Shown here piece after piece: positions 1-10,944 of a stretch of 64,000 nt of DNA. The notes below the pieces were generated by a model. The model made no database searches, was not told the DNA's origin, and worked only from the letters and a program-made list of their open reading frames with translations. Where the stretch lies: the NCBI GenBank assembly GCA_034401135.1, contig JAWZSP010000007.1, positions 1,612,001 to 1,676,000 on the forward strand, given 5' to 3'. A program made the position numbers and the translations under genes. Positions within the stretch are counted from its first letter, which is position 1, and each line of letters begins with the position of its first letter. The DNA is from Volutella citrinella. Lineage: Eukaryota > Ascomycota > Sordariomycetes > Hypocreales > Nectriaceae.

Positions 1-92
1 GGCAGCGAATCACGTGGGCAGGAGGCTGACCTTCAAAGGGGCTCTTTGTTCGCCTTGGGTTTCTTTCAACCTGCACCTCTTCTCATCAACAC

Positions 93-2426
93 ATGAAGAA
101 TCAAACCCCTTACAAGATGCCGAGGAAAGTAAAACGAAGCTCCCCTGGCGAAGGGAGGCCTGCCGATATCCGTAAATACGGGGCGCTTGAATCGAAAGCG
201 CGGCTACAACGATTTGATGTCGAGGTGACCAAGAAGACGCTTGCCGAGATACGGCAGGAATGGTGCCGCATGGCGCTGGGCATGATTACGCTTCCATCAC
301 GAAACGTTTACATCCGAGGCGACTATGGCTACAACCAGGGCCTGTACTCGTACTCGAAGCACTTGATCGAGGTATGAGAGCAAAGAGCCCCCAGCGTTCA
401 TTGAGCCGTGGACGTTACTGACTGGACAGTACATGGCGTATCTCAAACGCGACATGTGTCGACGAGACCCCCCGGGCCTATCGCGACTTCTCATGGGGTG
501 GATGCCCTACGGCCAGGAAATCGCGGAGCTCGTAGCGGCTGATGGGTTCAAGTCATTGGAAACGTTTGCTGTTGCCCATGCCCAAGGTTGGGCGACATTG
601 GCACCTGGAATGGTGAGTGGATTTCACTGCTGACTGCAATGCTGGAAACTAACAGTGTCATCGAGGCAATCCATGACTTGGCGGCTCATGGATTCCGTGG
701 CGACCCCAGCGGCGCAGTCTTTCTCTCTCTGAACCCAGAATATACGAGTAAAGATTTTGGGAAGCATCCTGAGTTGGGTGCACATCGCGAGGCAGAGCAG
801 ATGGCCCAAGTTTTGGAGCTGATCTCAAAAATAAATACTGCCTGCGGTAAGATACGGCCATACTGGGCGATCAGTAGCGAGACCAAGGAAGCTCCTCGCA
901 AAAAGGGTGCGCAAGACGCACTCAAGTCCATGATCGACACCTTTGGCGAAGATCTGGTCAAGGCTGTTCGATCCCTTCCCACAGTCGACGACCTCAGCAG
1001 CGTGGTAGAATCGTTCAAGTTCTCAAAGGCTGCCCCTAAAAATGTCTTGACCCATACGGCATTTGTTTCATCGTTGGCGCTTTGTAAGTGGCCTGTCTCG
1101 TTCTCTGCTTCTGTGGCTAACATGGCGAAAGGGAGCGGTATTCAGGAAAGAAGAAACCTCATTCGGGTTCTACATTTTCAGAAAACTCCCTTCTTGGACC
1201 GCAGAGTTCTGGCCGTCTTTCTGAGGGCCTGTCCGCAGCTGAAGATGGTTGGTATATATGACTGCCCGTTGCTGCACTACGGAGATGTGATTTGCATTCT
1301 CGATCTCATTCATGAAATCAACCGAGAGCGCAGAGAGACTCCTGGCCTGCCTATGATCGAAGCCTTGGACTTTTACCCACGATATCATGCCGGGATCCCC
1401 TACAAACACCCACGAGCGGGCGCATATGGACTGTCATGGGCACCACTGGAAAATGATGTGGTGCAGAGGGGCTTCTTCTGCATCTTGATGCAAGCATATC
1501 TCAAGGCTAAACGAATGGGGCTGCGTTTGCTGTTTAACGAAGACAAGGCGTTCCGGACGTTTTGTTCGCAGCTCCCTTTCCTCCCATACGCAGTTCCTTG
1601 TTTCCTCGACGGTCTGAAGCGATATCTCGACTTGGCAAAGAAGGGCGGTGACTCGAACGAAAAGAAACAAGCACTGTACGACCTTCTGAAAGCGGTGCGA
1701 CTAGGGGTGGAGAACATCAACAATGACTGGCCAAGATGGTATTGCGAAAGTATGGGACAACGTCTTGCGTTTTGCTCTTCTTGTGGCTGCGAAATGCTTC
1801 AAGACCTTTTCAGCTTGTCGGCAAGGGCGTTGCGACCTCTCGACAGGGTTTGTTCGGGATGCCTCCTTCGCCAATGGCTTGACGAGGAGACGGATCATGA
1901 GAAAGCGGACATGCTTGAGGCTCTGAACCATCTCTTTGACAAGTGGAACCCCAAGGATTTCAACGTCGATGCCCCCTTCAGTCAACTTGGCAACGAATTG
2001 ATCCGACTAAAATCGACGGAAAACGTACGACCTCCAGCCCCGACCATGCACGTTGATGCACAAGGGGAACTACGGCAGCGACGCTACATTGAGCCGTTGT
2101 TGAGGGACAACAAAATTCATCAGGATTCGGTTCAGAATCTACCAACGCTAGAGCAACTGGTCGATGCCGAGCAGTCTGGGGACAAAATTGCCCAAGCTGC
2201 ACTCTCTGCCTCCCTCATGGACATGAAACGCATCACCACCCAGCTCTTGCACCATTTCTACCCAGAAAATGACGGCGATGTACCGGCATACAGCTCGTGT
2301 AGCACGTCCCCGTTCTACTCATTTGATGAGACGCAGCCCAAGAGAACAGGTTGGCCCCGACTAAGCTGCGATTTTGATGCGATTACGGAGTTCTTGATAG
2401 CTGCTGAGGAAAAGGGCTTAGTCTAA
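93..2426 (+). CDS. Protein of unknown function with a Cys cluster (3 exons)
   Basis: I do not recognise the family. The proposed model joins 93-371, 430-612 and 666-2426 (740 aa). The first intron is gtatga..ctggacag with a CTGAC branch site. The second starts at the strong donor gtgagt at 613. The acag at 655 sits too close to the ctaac branch and breaks the frame, so the next AG, at 665, is used and restores it. An alternative start is the ATG at 117 (MPRK). The protein is largely helical and polar. Near residues 440-480 it has FCSSCGC followed about 20 residues later by CSGC, the kind of Cys pairs that could bind zinc. No signal peptide or membrane segment is seen. It could belong to the F-box/leucine-rich-like proteins that are abundant in fungi, but no F-box is visible. 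The existence of a gene is fairly sure, its function is not. Confidence 0.7.
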
Positions 2427-2755
2427 AAGGGCAGGGTGACTTGAAAGTTCTGCTTCAAGGTTAGACTGAGGATAGTATGGCCAAGGTGAGGCTGAGGATA
2501 GTACAGATGGGCTCAAAAGGTTGCTAGTGGCAAGATAGAGATGCGATGCATCTAATAGCTTTCTTAAGGACGCCCCTCCTTTGACCAATTGCACTTTATG
2601 AAGATTGCCCTCTCATGGCTCATGGCCTGCTGCAGCTCAAGGAATGGGGAACCTTGACGGAGCGCACGTGACTTGGCGATGGGTCCAATTCCGAGCAAAC
2701 CTCAAACGATGGGCATGATCCGAGCCTCACACAGCAACCCCGAAAAACAACCACA
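2427..2755. other. Intergenic, 329 bp
   Basis: This lies between two plus-strand genes. It holds a near-repeat of 'ctgaggatagta' around 2466-2501 and the short 5' leader of the bL36m gene. No gene was seen. Confidence 0.6.
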
Positions 2756-3175
2756 ATGGCGTCTCTGCTGCGCACCCTTTCGCTCTCCACGAGGGCCATC
2801 GGCGCCGGAAACCCTCTCGGATCTTTCGCGACTCGCAATGTCTGGTCGACGCTGGGCGCAGCCTCGTCAATCTTCGGAACCGTCTCAGCTCCGATCTTGC
2901 GAACCCTCGGCGGAGCGCTGATGCAGCAGACTCGGGGCATGAAGGTGCACAGCTCAGTGAAGAAGCGGTGTGAACACTGCAAGGTATGTCGAGGTGGCTG
3001 TTTGCGCTGAGCGATCCGCCCTCGCGGCGCTGGAGTGCTTCATTGAGCTGGCTGGCTGGGTGCTGATGCGCATGTCTTTTTGCAGGTCGTCCGACGGAAA
3101 GCCGGCAAGCGACACAACGGATACTTGTACATCATCTGCAAGGCGAACCCCCGACACAAGCAGCGACAGGGCTAA
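2756..3175 (+). CDS. Mitochondrial ribosomal protein bL36m
   Basis: Large-subunit protein of the mitochondrial ribosome, the bacterial L36 homologue (RTC6/MRPL36 type). The exons are 2756-2983 and 3086-3175, giving 105 aa. The 102-bp intron runs from gtatgt to ttttgcag. Residues 1-60 form an Arg/Ser-rich, acid-poor mitochondrial presequence. The mature part begins near MKVHSSVKKRCEHCK and ends NPRHKQRQG, the invariant L36 C-terminus. The usual L36 zinc ligands are visible as CEHC, a third Cys in IICK and the His of PRHK. The intron falls between the first Cys pair and the rest of the zinc site, so an unspliced reading loses the domain. The length suits a fungal precursor. Identification is firm. 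Confidence 0.93.
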
Positions 3176-3413
3176 ACGAGGACCCGGGCTCATCTTGCCG
3201 AGGAGAGACCATCTTCGTCGTCGGGCAATTGTACGAATATGAGAAAGCTTCGGGACAGCGAACGAAGATCAGACGACTTGAGCCAGACACCAAATTTTAG
3301 GGAGTTCTACAACTTGCATTCGACAAAGCTTGAAATGGCACTGCAATGAAGTATCAAGTGGGAGCGAGCTGGCTGTCTGTTCAAGGATTTCCGTCATGTA
3401 CAATTACAGTATA

Positions 3414-3844
3414 TTACATACCATCGATATACCGCTCCATTGCCTCCCATTCTGTCTTGCCCGTTGATAGGAGGTACCTGATATGAGTCTACGGATAAAG
3501 AGTCAGCTCAATTGCATCAATGGATGCGACATCAAGCCCATACCAGGTCCGTCACATTGCGACGTTTCTCAAACTCATCCCGAGCATACTTTCGTGACTC
3601 GGCCCTGGTTCTAGGGTCTGCAATGCGTCTGGTGCCGCGAATGATGGTGCGATAGAATGATAGGACACGCGAACGTTGCAGAAACTACGAGTCGGAATCA
3701 GCTAATGGCGACTAGAGAGGATTCGGGTGATGGGGGCTCCCAGATTCATACGTGGTCGAGGCTCAGGGCGCCATTGAGCCGAGACTTTCCTGCGCGGGTG
3801 GCATACCCACGGGCGAGTCCCAAGAGACGGCTACCGTACTTCAT
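3414..3844 (-). CDS. LYR-motif mitochondrial protein, LYRM2-like (3 exons)
   Basis: A small gene assembled from three short exons, each too short to stand out alone: 3844-3752, 3684-3544 and 3488-3414 (complement), giving 102 aa. Both introns have GTATG donors and TAG acceptors (ctcgtag, tccgtag) with GCTGA branch sites, and the frame is kept throughout. The N-terminus (MKYGSRLLGLARGYATR) is a mitochondrial targeting-type sequence. A SLDHFLQRSRVLSFYRTIIR stretch carries the LYR-type tripeptide as FYR and is followed by an Arg-rich helix and YARDEFEKRRN. The C-terminus (HIRYLLSTGKTEWEAMERY) matches the layout of LYRM2 proteins. LYR proteins bind acyl carrier protein and help assemble respiratory complexes, and LYRM2 is linked to complex I. 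It is convergent with the bL36m gene (239 bp between stops). LYRM2 assignment is by resemblance; the LYR fold is quite sure. Confidence 0.85.
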
Positions 3845-4219
3845 TCCACCGAGAAAAAACGCTACCTCATTGATAGAGGTTTTGGCGGTAACCTTGGCAT
3901 ATAGAGGCTGATCCAGGGCATTCGCAATGTCTGAGTCCGAAAAGTTGCTGAAGGTTGTCGGCTAAATGCCGGCAAAGAAACGCGTTTGTGGGCCGCCTCG
4001 CGTCTCAGACTCTCAGTCCAGTGGCTCTTGCTGAACAAAAGCTCCCGTCGCTGCTTCTGTAAGTAGTGGAGGGCACCTGCTTAGTAGACAGGCTGCTATC
4101 ATCGCCTGAACTGCAATTGAGCTTGGATTATTGAAGAGTCACCAACTCCCAAGCTACTTTCACCTTTCTTTCACACCGCCTCATCTTGCGAGCACCCTAC
4201 GCCCGTAGACCCATCCGAG
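3845..4219. other. Divergent promoter region, 375 bp
   Basis: This separates the divergently transcribed LYR gene and the NAA40 gene and presumably carries both promoters. No further reading frame or RNA was seen. Confidence 0.6.
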
Positions 4220-5190
4220 ATGAAAGAAACCAGCCCTGTGGAGCCCCCGGCGCCTTCACAGCCCATGAAAAGGGTGCTCGGCAAGAGGAAGCGACCTGTC
4301 TGTGCCATCGAGACTGCGAACAAGCTGCCCGACGAAGACTTTCTGCGTGACTACGTGAAGCCCAGGTGAGCCGCTTCTGGCGAAGCCCTATAAATGGGAA
4401 ACTCTAACAGGGGGCGCCCGATCAATAGTCGCGGCTGGCCGGTTTGGGAGCACCCAAGGACTGGGAGGGAATATACGCTTTGCCTGTCGAGGCCGGCAAA
4501 AATGAGTGAGGAAGACCTCGGTGCATGCCTGGATCTGGTGCACGAAACCAGTGGGGATGAGTACCGGAACTCCTCCTTCGGGTGGCATGTGGCAGCCAAG
4601 AAGAAGGAAATGCGTTCGCCAGATTTGAGGTACATATTGGTTAAAGACAAGGAGGGCAGCAGTGTACGGGGATTCTGCTCGATGATGCCGACTTTTGAGA
4701 ACAACCAGCCAGTGGTGTATTGCTATGAGATTCATCTCAGGCCAGAGCTACAAAGGTAAGTTCGGGTCGTCGCCCTCTAAACTTCCCAGCACGCCGCCCC
4801 CCATGCCCTGCTGTCTGTCGATCCTGGCTGGCCAACCATAACGCCATGCGACAAAAATGCAGAAACCCCGAAAGCTTGACCTGCGAGAGCGGCCAGTGTC
4901 ACGGTCTCAGTGCTGACTGCCAGCCGCAAACCTACAGGACCGGGCTTGGGAAGTATCTCATGGAGCATATTGTCAAAACAGCATCCAGCATTCCCACGGT
5001 GAAGAAGGTGATGCTCACTTGTTTTGTGAGCAACAAGGAGGCACTCGCATTCTACGACAAGTTTGGATTCACCAAGGACGAATTCTCACCAGGGGACCGA
5101 AAATTGCGTGGCGGCAAGGTGGTGATGCCTGACTATGTAATCCTCAGCCGACGAATGGCGGAGGAGGCTGCCGCTGTCGATGCTCAGTGA
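4220..5190 (+). CDS. N-alpha-acetyltransferase 40 (NatD)
   Basis: GNAT-family enzyme that acetylates the N-terminal Ser of histones H4 and H2A (Nat4/NAA40). The exons are 4220-4365, 4429-4755 and 4938-5190, 241 aa, close to the usual 230-240. The core includes RYILVKDKEG, the strand YCYEIHLRPELQ, and RTGLGKYLM, the R-x-x-G-x-G/A acetyl-CoA loop. Intron 2 (182 bp) splits its first Arg codon. The domain ends with LTCFVSNKEALAFYDKFGF and VILSRR, typical of NatD. The N-terminus is basic (KRVLGKRKR), suiting a nuclear or ribosome-near role. Intron 1 has two in-frame acceptors, at 4410 and 4428, 18 nt apart. The second is preferred because the CTAAC at 4404-4408 is too close to the first. Using the first would add six residues. 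Confidence 0.88.
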
Positions 5191-6824
5191 TGCCCTGCTC
5201 AGCGAACTTGGCCCTGTCCTTGTCTGGTGTCCTGGGCCTTGGTTAGCCGTAGATACTATTGTGCTCCGTCTGGTCAGAAGCTGACACACGCGGTGGCATT
5301 GAAGAAGACGACCGGTCCACTGATGCACTTGAAGACAACACAAAGAAGAAGAGAAAGAAAACAGTTAGCCTTGATCAGGATCAGCGCTTGCTAGACGAAA
5401 GCGTCGTTCGCAGACGGACTGACTCGACACCCGTATCAACAGATGGCCTATGATCATGATCCTGATCATGATCATCACCCACCCATCAGGCTCCGACCGC
5501 CAGCACTAAAATAATCGGGCTTACAGCTGCAGCCAGGGACATCACATTCAAGAAGATAGGGTTTCTGTGGGTGGTAATTATCATGCCGCCTCAAGCTCCG
5601 TCAGCGACTCAGCGTCCTACGTGTCAGCCTCGGAGGGACATTGACCAGACTTGGGCTGCAGGCGGGCCCACCACCTAAAATTAACCCGATCCCAAGGCGG
5701 TTTGGTCCGGGCAGCCACTGTCTGGCATTGGGCCACCGCCCCAGGCAGCTCCTTCAGCTCCGGGATGCTTGGGGCATTGTTCTCAGCCGAGCTGAAGCCA
5801 TCAGAGGCACTACCACGGCAGCGGACCAGTATGAGGACAGTAAATCCCCGTTCCGAAACGGGCGGGGAGTGCGAAATCCCAGGATGAAGGATTCAGACGT
5901 GAGATGGCACCGGCAAGGCGACACACTCTCCTCTCTCACTTCATCCCTTCGCTTGCCGTTCCCCCTGCCTATCTACCTAGTACGAGGAGAGTTCGGGGAC
6001 TTCCTTTTTGGTGCTTCAGCGTCCTGTGCACTCTTCTTCGTCCGCCCGCACGGACACGGAGCCGGTTCAAAGGGCGTCGAGAATCAACGAGCCACGATGG
6101 GTGATGGGGAATCGCGCTTGTTGCGGCGACGCCCCTCCTCGTCAAGGTCGGTACACACAGTCAGACTTACATGATGGCAATGGGACTTGAGCAGCGTGTT
6201 GTGGCATCCTGCAGGTTCGGCAGTGGGAGTCAGTCATGGACCCCCCTGGTCAGCCCTGCAACGCTAGTTGAGCTGAGCCTTGTGGTGTGGCTCAGTTAGC
6301 AAAGCTCCCTCCGGGCTGTCGCTATCAGGGACTGGAGCCAGTGGTGGTGCGGTGGTGCACTGCCATGCATGCTCACTCCTCACTGGCCACCAGCCAAGAG
6401 ATCAACGTGTCCAGGGGATGAGGGCAGAAAGGCAGCCCGTGCAAGCTTTGCAAGCTCTGTGCAACGATTTAGCTCCGCCTTATCCATCAGGGGGCGTGCG
6501 TGCAGCAGTAATGCAGTAAGCCGGCCTGTGTCCGTCCCCGCCAGCGACCCTGCTTGGCCGTCGTTGAAATGAACGGCTTGCTCTAGCAGCTCAGCCCTGT
6601 GACGCGCGAAAGAAAGTTCTGCTCCCATACCTAAGGCACCCTGGGCCTTACTTATATACAACTGTGCCGCCTCGACTGCCGGCTCTCCCTCCCTCGCTCT
6701 GCCTCCCTTGCTCTGCAGCTCCCCTATTGATATAATTGACTTGCCTTCCTCACCCTCAGACACTCTTTCACTCGCCAACCGAAGCCTCTTCAAATCAATT
6801 CTCAATCTTCATCCTACCATCACA
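5191..6824. other. Intergenic, 1.6 kb
   Basis: No convincing gene: the open frames here look like chance frames (biased composition, no family resemblance, no splice continuity). It contains a near-palindromic GATCATGATC cluster at 5451-5475 and pyrimidine-rich leader sequence from about 6680 onwards, upstream of the PLAC8 gene. Confidence 0.5.
6653..6658 (+). promoter_or_regulatory. Possible TATA element of the PLAC8 gene
   Basis: TATATA lies 167 bp before the ATG and is followed by a CT-rich stretch (about 6680-6770) typical of fungal transcription start regions. The position is plausible; no transcript evidence. Confidence 0.35.
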
Positions 6825-7454
6825 ATGTCTCAGCAGTGGTCCAACGGTCTCTTCAGCTGCGGCCCCATGGGCACCTGCTGTATGGGATGCTGGTGCCCTT
6901 GTATCCGTGAGTTCACCCCGTCCGCTCCGTAGAAGGGGAAAAAAAGGGTTTATTTATTGACGCGACAATTCACAGTCGTCGGACGATCCGCCGACCGCAT
7001 GCGTGATCCCACCATGCAGAGCGCCGAGACTTGCAACAGCGACTGCATGATCTTTGCTGCCATCCAGTGCGTCACTGGCTGCGGTTGGATGTAAGTGCTT
7101 GGATTCCCTTGATGGTTTCGGCCATCCATGACAGTCACGACCATGGCTCTAACCCCCGATGCCTCTAGCTACGGTATGATCAAGCGCAAGGAGATCCGTG
7201 ACAAGTACCAGATTGAGGGCAGCGGCATGAACGACTGCTGCGCCAGCTACTGGTGCAGCTGCTGTGCCATCATCCAGCAGGAGAAGGAGACTCAGCGCCG
7301 CGAGACTGGCGGCGCTCCCATCACCGACGGCTACCAGCCCGAGAAGCAAGGCATGCAGGTGCCTGCTCAGCAGGCTCCCCAGGGATCATTCCCTCCTCCC
7401 GGCCAGCAGTTCCCTCCTCATCAGCCTCAGCAGCAGCAGCAGCCCCAGTACTAA
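6825..7454 (+). CDS. PLAC8-family cysteine-rich protein
   Basis: The exons are 6825-6906, 6976-7090 and 7169-7454, giving 160 aa. The PLAC8 signature is clear: a leading CGPMGTCCMGCWCPCILVGR (CCxxxxCPC-type motif), a central CNSDCMIF, and a third Cys cluster, MNDCCASYWCSCCAIIQQ, followed by the E/K/R-rich end of the domain. The family includes plant Cd-resistance and fruit-weight proteins and animal placenta-specific 8. Fungal members are usually small membrane-associated proteins whose role is unsettled. The C-terminal tail (about residues 115-160) is low complexity, Gln/Pro-rich, ending in QQQQQPQY, and probably disordered. Introns are 69 and 78 bp, and the second carries a CTAAC branch site. 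The family is sure, the function is not. Confidence 0.9.
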
Positions 7455-8552
7455 GCGACCCGTACCCACGAATGGGCGCAGGTAGCTGCAAAGTTACGCG
7501 AGCGAAATGAGTAGCGAACACAGGCGACGGACGGCCAATGCCGTCGCGGGACGACGCGAGTGAAGCGGACAGGTGGAACAAGGAGAAGAGCCAGCATCTA
7601 AGCTGGGAATGGGCGGGCCGAGATGGGCCCTGCCGGATTATACCCCCCCAAATGACTGGAACATCGTCATGTCTCTTATGTACCTACGTCGAATAGTGCA
7701 CTACTACTATTAATTTGGATTTCGGATTGGTCCATGCTTCATTTTCGCTTCGCTGAAATACTTGCCTTCGATTCTGTCCACCTGGCCATGGCGCCCTCGT
7801 CACAGCTCACCAATCCGTGCAACTAGCACAGTCGCGGCCCCCTACAGGGCGCATGTCCATGCAATGACTGATGACGGTAATCCGACATAGTACTAAAAAT
7901 ATCCCGAATGGCCAAACATGGCTACTCGAGCAACTTGATGCCATCCGACCAAAGTCCCTCCCCACGGCCCACATTAGCAAACATCAGCTTGCTGCTGAGA
8001 AAAGCCCACAGCTCTAGCCTCTGTCTGTGCATGAAAGGGAAGGATCAAAATAATAAGATAGACCGTCAGCCTAGTGGCCCGTGGGCTGGTCGAATCATGG
8101 GTCCCTGTCAAGGCCAGGACCGAGAATGCCCACATGTCAGTGATGAGTGGACCAGGCGTACAAGCAGGGATGCTTTTTATTAGACGAGGCTCCGGAAGCC
8201 TTCCTTTGCACCCACACATCGCAACACATGGGTGTGACGGCAGGTCAGCAGTTTGGTGAGTCCAAAAATTGGGCATGAACCGACAGCACCACAGCAGCAA
8301 CTCGAGCAAGAGAAAAATATTGTCATGTAGATTCGTCAAAACGCCGTGCCGCACCGTCTAAATGCTTTGAACGCCTAAATAGAGCTACGGGGTTTGTCAG
8401 GCTTCAAGTTGCCAGAGCCAGAGGTGTCATCCTCCCGTGAATATGCTCTTCCCAACGCTCCCAACCCGCCCATATGTAGTCCAAACAGCCCCTTGGTATT
8501 TAATCATCAACTTTTCGTCCATCCATGTCATTCCCATAACTTCTCACATCAT
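7455..8552. other. Intergenic between convergent genes, 1.1 kb
   Basis: This is the shared 3' region of the PLAC8 gene and the IMPDH gene. Short open frames on both strands show no family resemblance. No RNA gene was seen. Confidence 0.5.
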
Positions 8553-10439
8553 TCAAGCGTAGAGCTTCTTCTCGTAAGACTCCATGTTCACGTTACCCTC
8601 CAGCTGGGCGCTGGCGGTTCGGATCTCGAAGCGAAGAGTGCCATTCTCAGCGCTCTCGTGCATGTTGACCAGGCTGACCATGCCACTGTCCTGGAGCGAG
8701 TGCTTGAGGCCAGCGGCAAGGTAGGGGATGAACTTGTTGATCGATCTGTCGTCATGTCAGCAAAAACAAAATTCTTCTCGCCTTCTGCCAGAGGCAGTAT
8801 TGCAGGTGAAACTTACCCTCGGTGAGCCACAGCACCGGACACACCCTGGGCAACAAGAACGCTGTCGCCCTCGGAAAAGTAACGAGCAGTACCAGCGTTG
8901 CTCTTCTGGCTGTCCTTGCCACCGTTTCCGGCCTTCTTGTCCTGCATGGCGTCAATGCTACCCATTCCTCGGTAGGCCTTGACCAGCTTGCCCTCTCGGG
9001 AGACGAAGGAGGTACCGGGCGACTCGGTAGTGCCGGCCAGAAGGCCACCCATCATGACGGTGGAAGCGCCCAGGGCAAGTCCCTTGACAATGTGGCCAAC
9101 GTTCTGGACGCCACCGTCGGCGATGCAGGGAACACCGAACCGAGCGGCAAAGCGGCTGACACTGTAGACAGCAGCAGCCTGAGGGCGGCCGACAGCCATG
9201 ACTTCCTGGGTGATACAGGCAGAACCACTGCCCATGCCAATTCGGAGGCCGTCCACACCAGCAGCGATCAGAGAAGCCGCCTGCTCACGAGTCACGACGT
9301 TTCCGCCGATGACATCGAGACCAGGGAACTCGGCCTTGATCCACTTGATCATCTCAATCTGGTACATGCTGTTGCCCTGGGAGCTGTCCAGGATAACAAT
9401 ATCCAGACCAGCCTCAACAAGCTTGGCCAGTCGGATCTTGTCCTCAGGGCGAGTGCCGATGGCGGCAGCACAGAGAAGCTGCTTGCTGTCGGGGAGCTTG
9501 GAAGCGAAAGGGAAATGTTGGTTCTTGGTCAAATCCGAGCGAGAGATCATCGACACGAGATTGAAGCTCGCGTCAACAATGGGAAGCTTGCCCTTCTTGG
9601 ACTTGGCAAGAATCTTGTTCGCCTCGACCAGGGTGACACCGTCCGGGGCGGTGACGAGGTCAGTAACCATGACGCTGGAAACCGCCTGGGTATTGTCGTC
9701 CTCGAACTGGAGATCTCGGTTGGTGACAATTCCAAGCAGCTTGGAGCCGAGCTTGCCGTCCTCTGTAGCCTCCCGCGTTAGCCCAAGATCATAAGTGCGG
9801 GGCATTGCATTGGTGCGGAGAAGGAGGAGAAAAAAGCAGATTCAAATGGAAATCATAGTAAAGGTAGTCCCCATGACGATCGTCTATACGGTGGAACGAA
9901 AGTTATAATAGAATGGTGTGTAATCATGTAACCAAATTGAATCATGGAGCGAAAAGTAGAATGAAAAAATTTCACTGACCTGTGACAGGGAAGCCACCGA
10001 AACCCCACTTCTCCTTGAGGCTCTTGGCCTCGCCGACAGTGGTGTTGCGGTCGATGACAACGGGGTCGAGGATGAAGCCGTTCTCGTATCGCTTGACCTT
10101 GCGAACCATGTCGGCCTGGGCCTCGATGGAGCAGTTGTGGTGGATGACACCGAGGCCACCCTGCAGAGCCATGTGGATGGCCATCTCGTGCTCAGTGACA
10201 GTGTCCATGGGCGACGAGACGAAGGGAGTCTTGAGGGTGATGCGCTTGGTGATGGGAGCATCCAGGGAAACCGCAGAGGCAGCGAAGCCAATGTAGCCCG
10301 GCAGCAGCAGGAAGTCATTGTAGGTCAGACCACCGTGCTTGGACGTGTCCATCAGCTCGTGGAGGTCGAGGCCATCGAGAGACTTGTACTCCTTGAGGAC
10401 CTCGAGGGCCGTGCGGTGGTCGAGGACGGAGCCGGACAT
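8553..10439 (-). CDS. Inosine-5'-monophosphate dehydrogenase
   Basis: Oxidises IMP to XMP with NAD+, the committed step of GMP synthesis. The exons (complement) are 10439-9980, 9762-8817 and 8745-8553, giving 532 aa, a normal fungal length. The N-terminal TIM-barrel part has [12 protein letters not shown] and [17 protein letters not shown] pair is inserted ([20 protein letters not shown], split by intron 1). Then come [19 protein letters not shown] and the catalytic loop [14 protein letters not shown], whose Cys is the thioimidate nucleophile. The flap follows as [11 protein letters not shown]. The third exon gives [16 protein letters not shown], the usual C-terminal region. Intron 1 (217 bp) is long for this window. 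The acceptor ctacag was chosen because it rebuilds PVTEDGK. It stands alone, so nothing suggests a mycophenolic-acid resistance copy. Confidence 0.95.
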
Positions 10440-10944
10440 TTTGGCGAAGGCGAGGTGGTGGTAACGAGAAGTAAAATGGCTGAGGTCGAAGACGAAACGA
10501 GTCAAATGGAGCTTGGCCTTGCACCTACTGCTGCAATTGATGGTACGCTTCTTCCCGTAAGAAAGAAAAGAGAAAAGAATGGTGTAGACCGCCCGAAAAC
10601 TTTTTTATAGGACCCCGGCGCTTGCCACGAGATCCGCCATCCAGTGCGGGGCAGCAGCGCTGCTCAGTGCTGGTTGCAGCAGGAGCATGCACTGGCGACG
10701 AGGTGGTGTGGGGCTCTGACCCTTTCTGGTTACGCGCCATGGCATTTATCAGCTTTTTGCAACTTTTTTTCATCCGCCGTCCCTTCCTGGAATCTTCGGT
10801 GGCCCACTTGCTAAATGTTCCAGAACCTCTAACCACCTACCCTAGGTCGTGAAGGAGAGGAGCAGAATGCACTGAGGATGATGCAAGAATGAGCTCCCGG
10901 TGCTATCCATGATGGCCATTTTGGTGCCATTGACGCTACCTGAA
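10440..10944. other. Intergenic, 505 bp
   Basis: This is upstream of the IMPDH gene and downstream of the GH36 gene, both on the minus strand. It should hold the IMPDH promoter. No gene was seen. Confidence 0.55.

Noticed and set aside
8822..9781. 319-codon plus-strand open frame
   Set aside because: Complementary-strand shadow of the IMPDH gene, whose motifs are unmistakable.
8553..10439. Possible mycophenolic-acid self-resistance IMPDH within a cluster
   Set aside because: Neighbours are a PLAC8 protein and a GH36 protein; no polyketide synthase, methyltransferase or farnesyl-cleaving enzyme is present.
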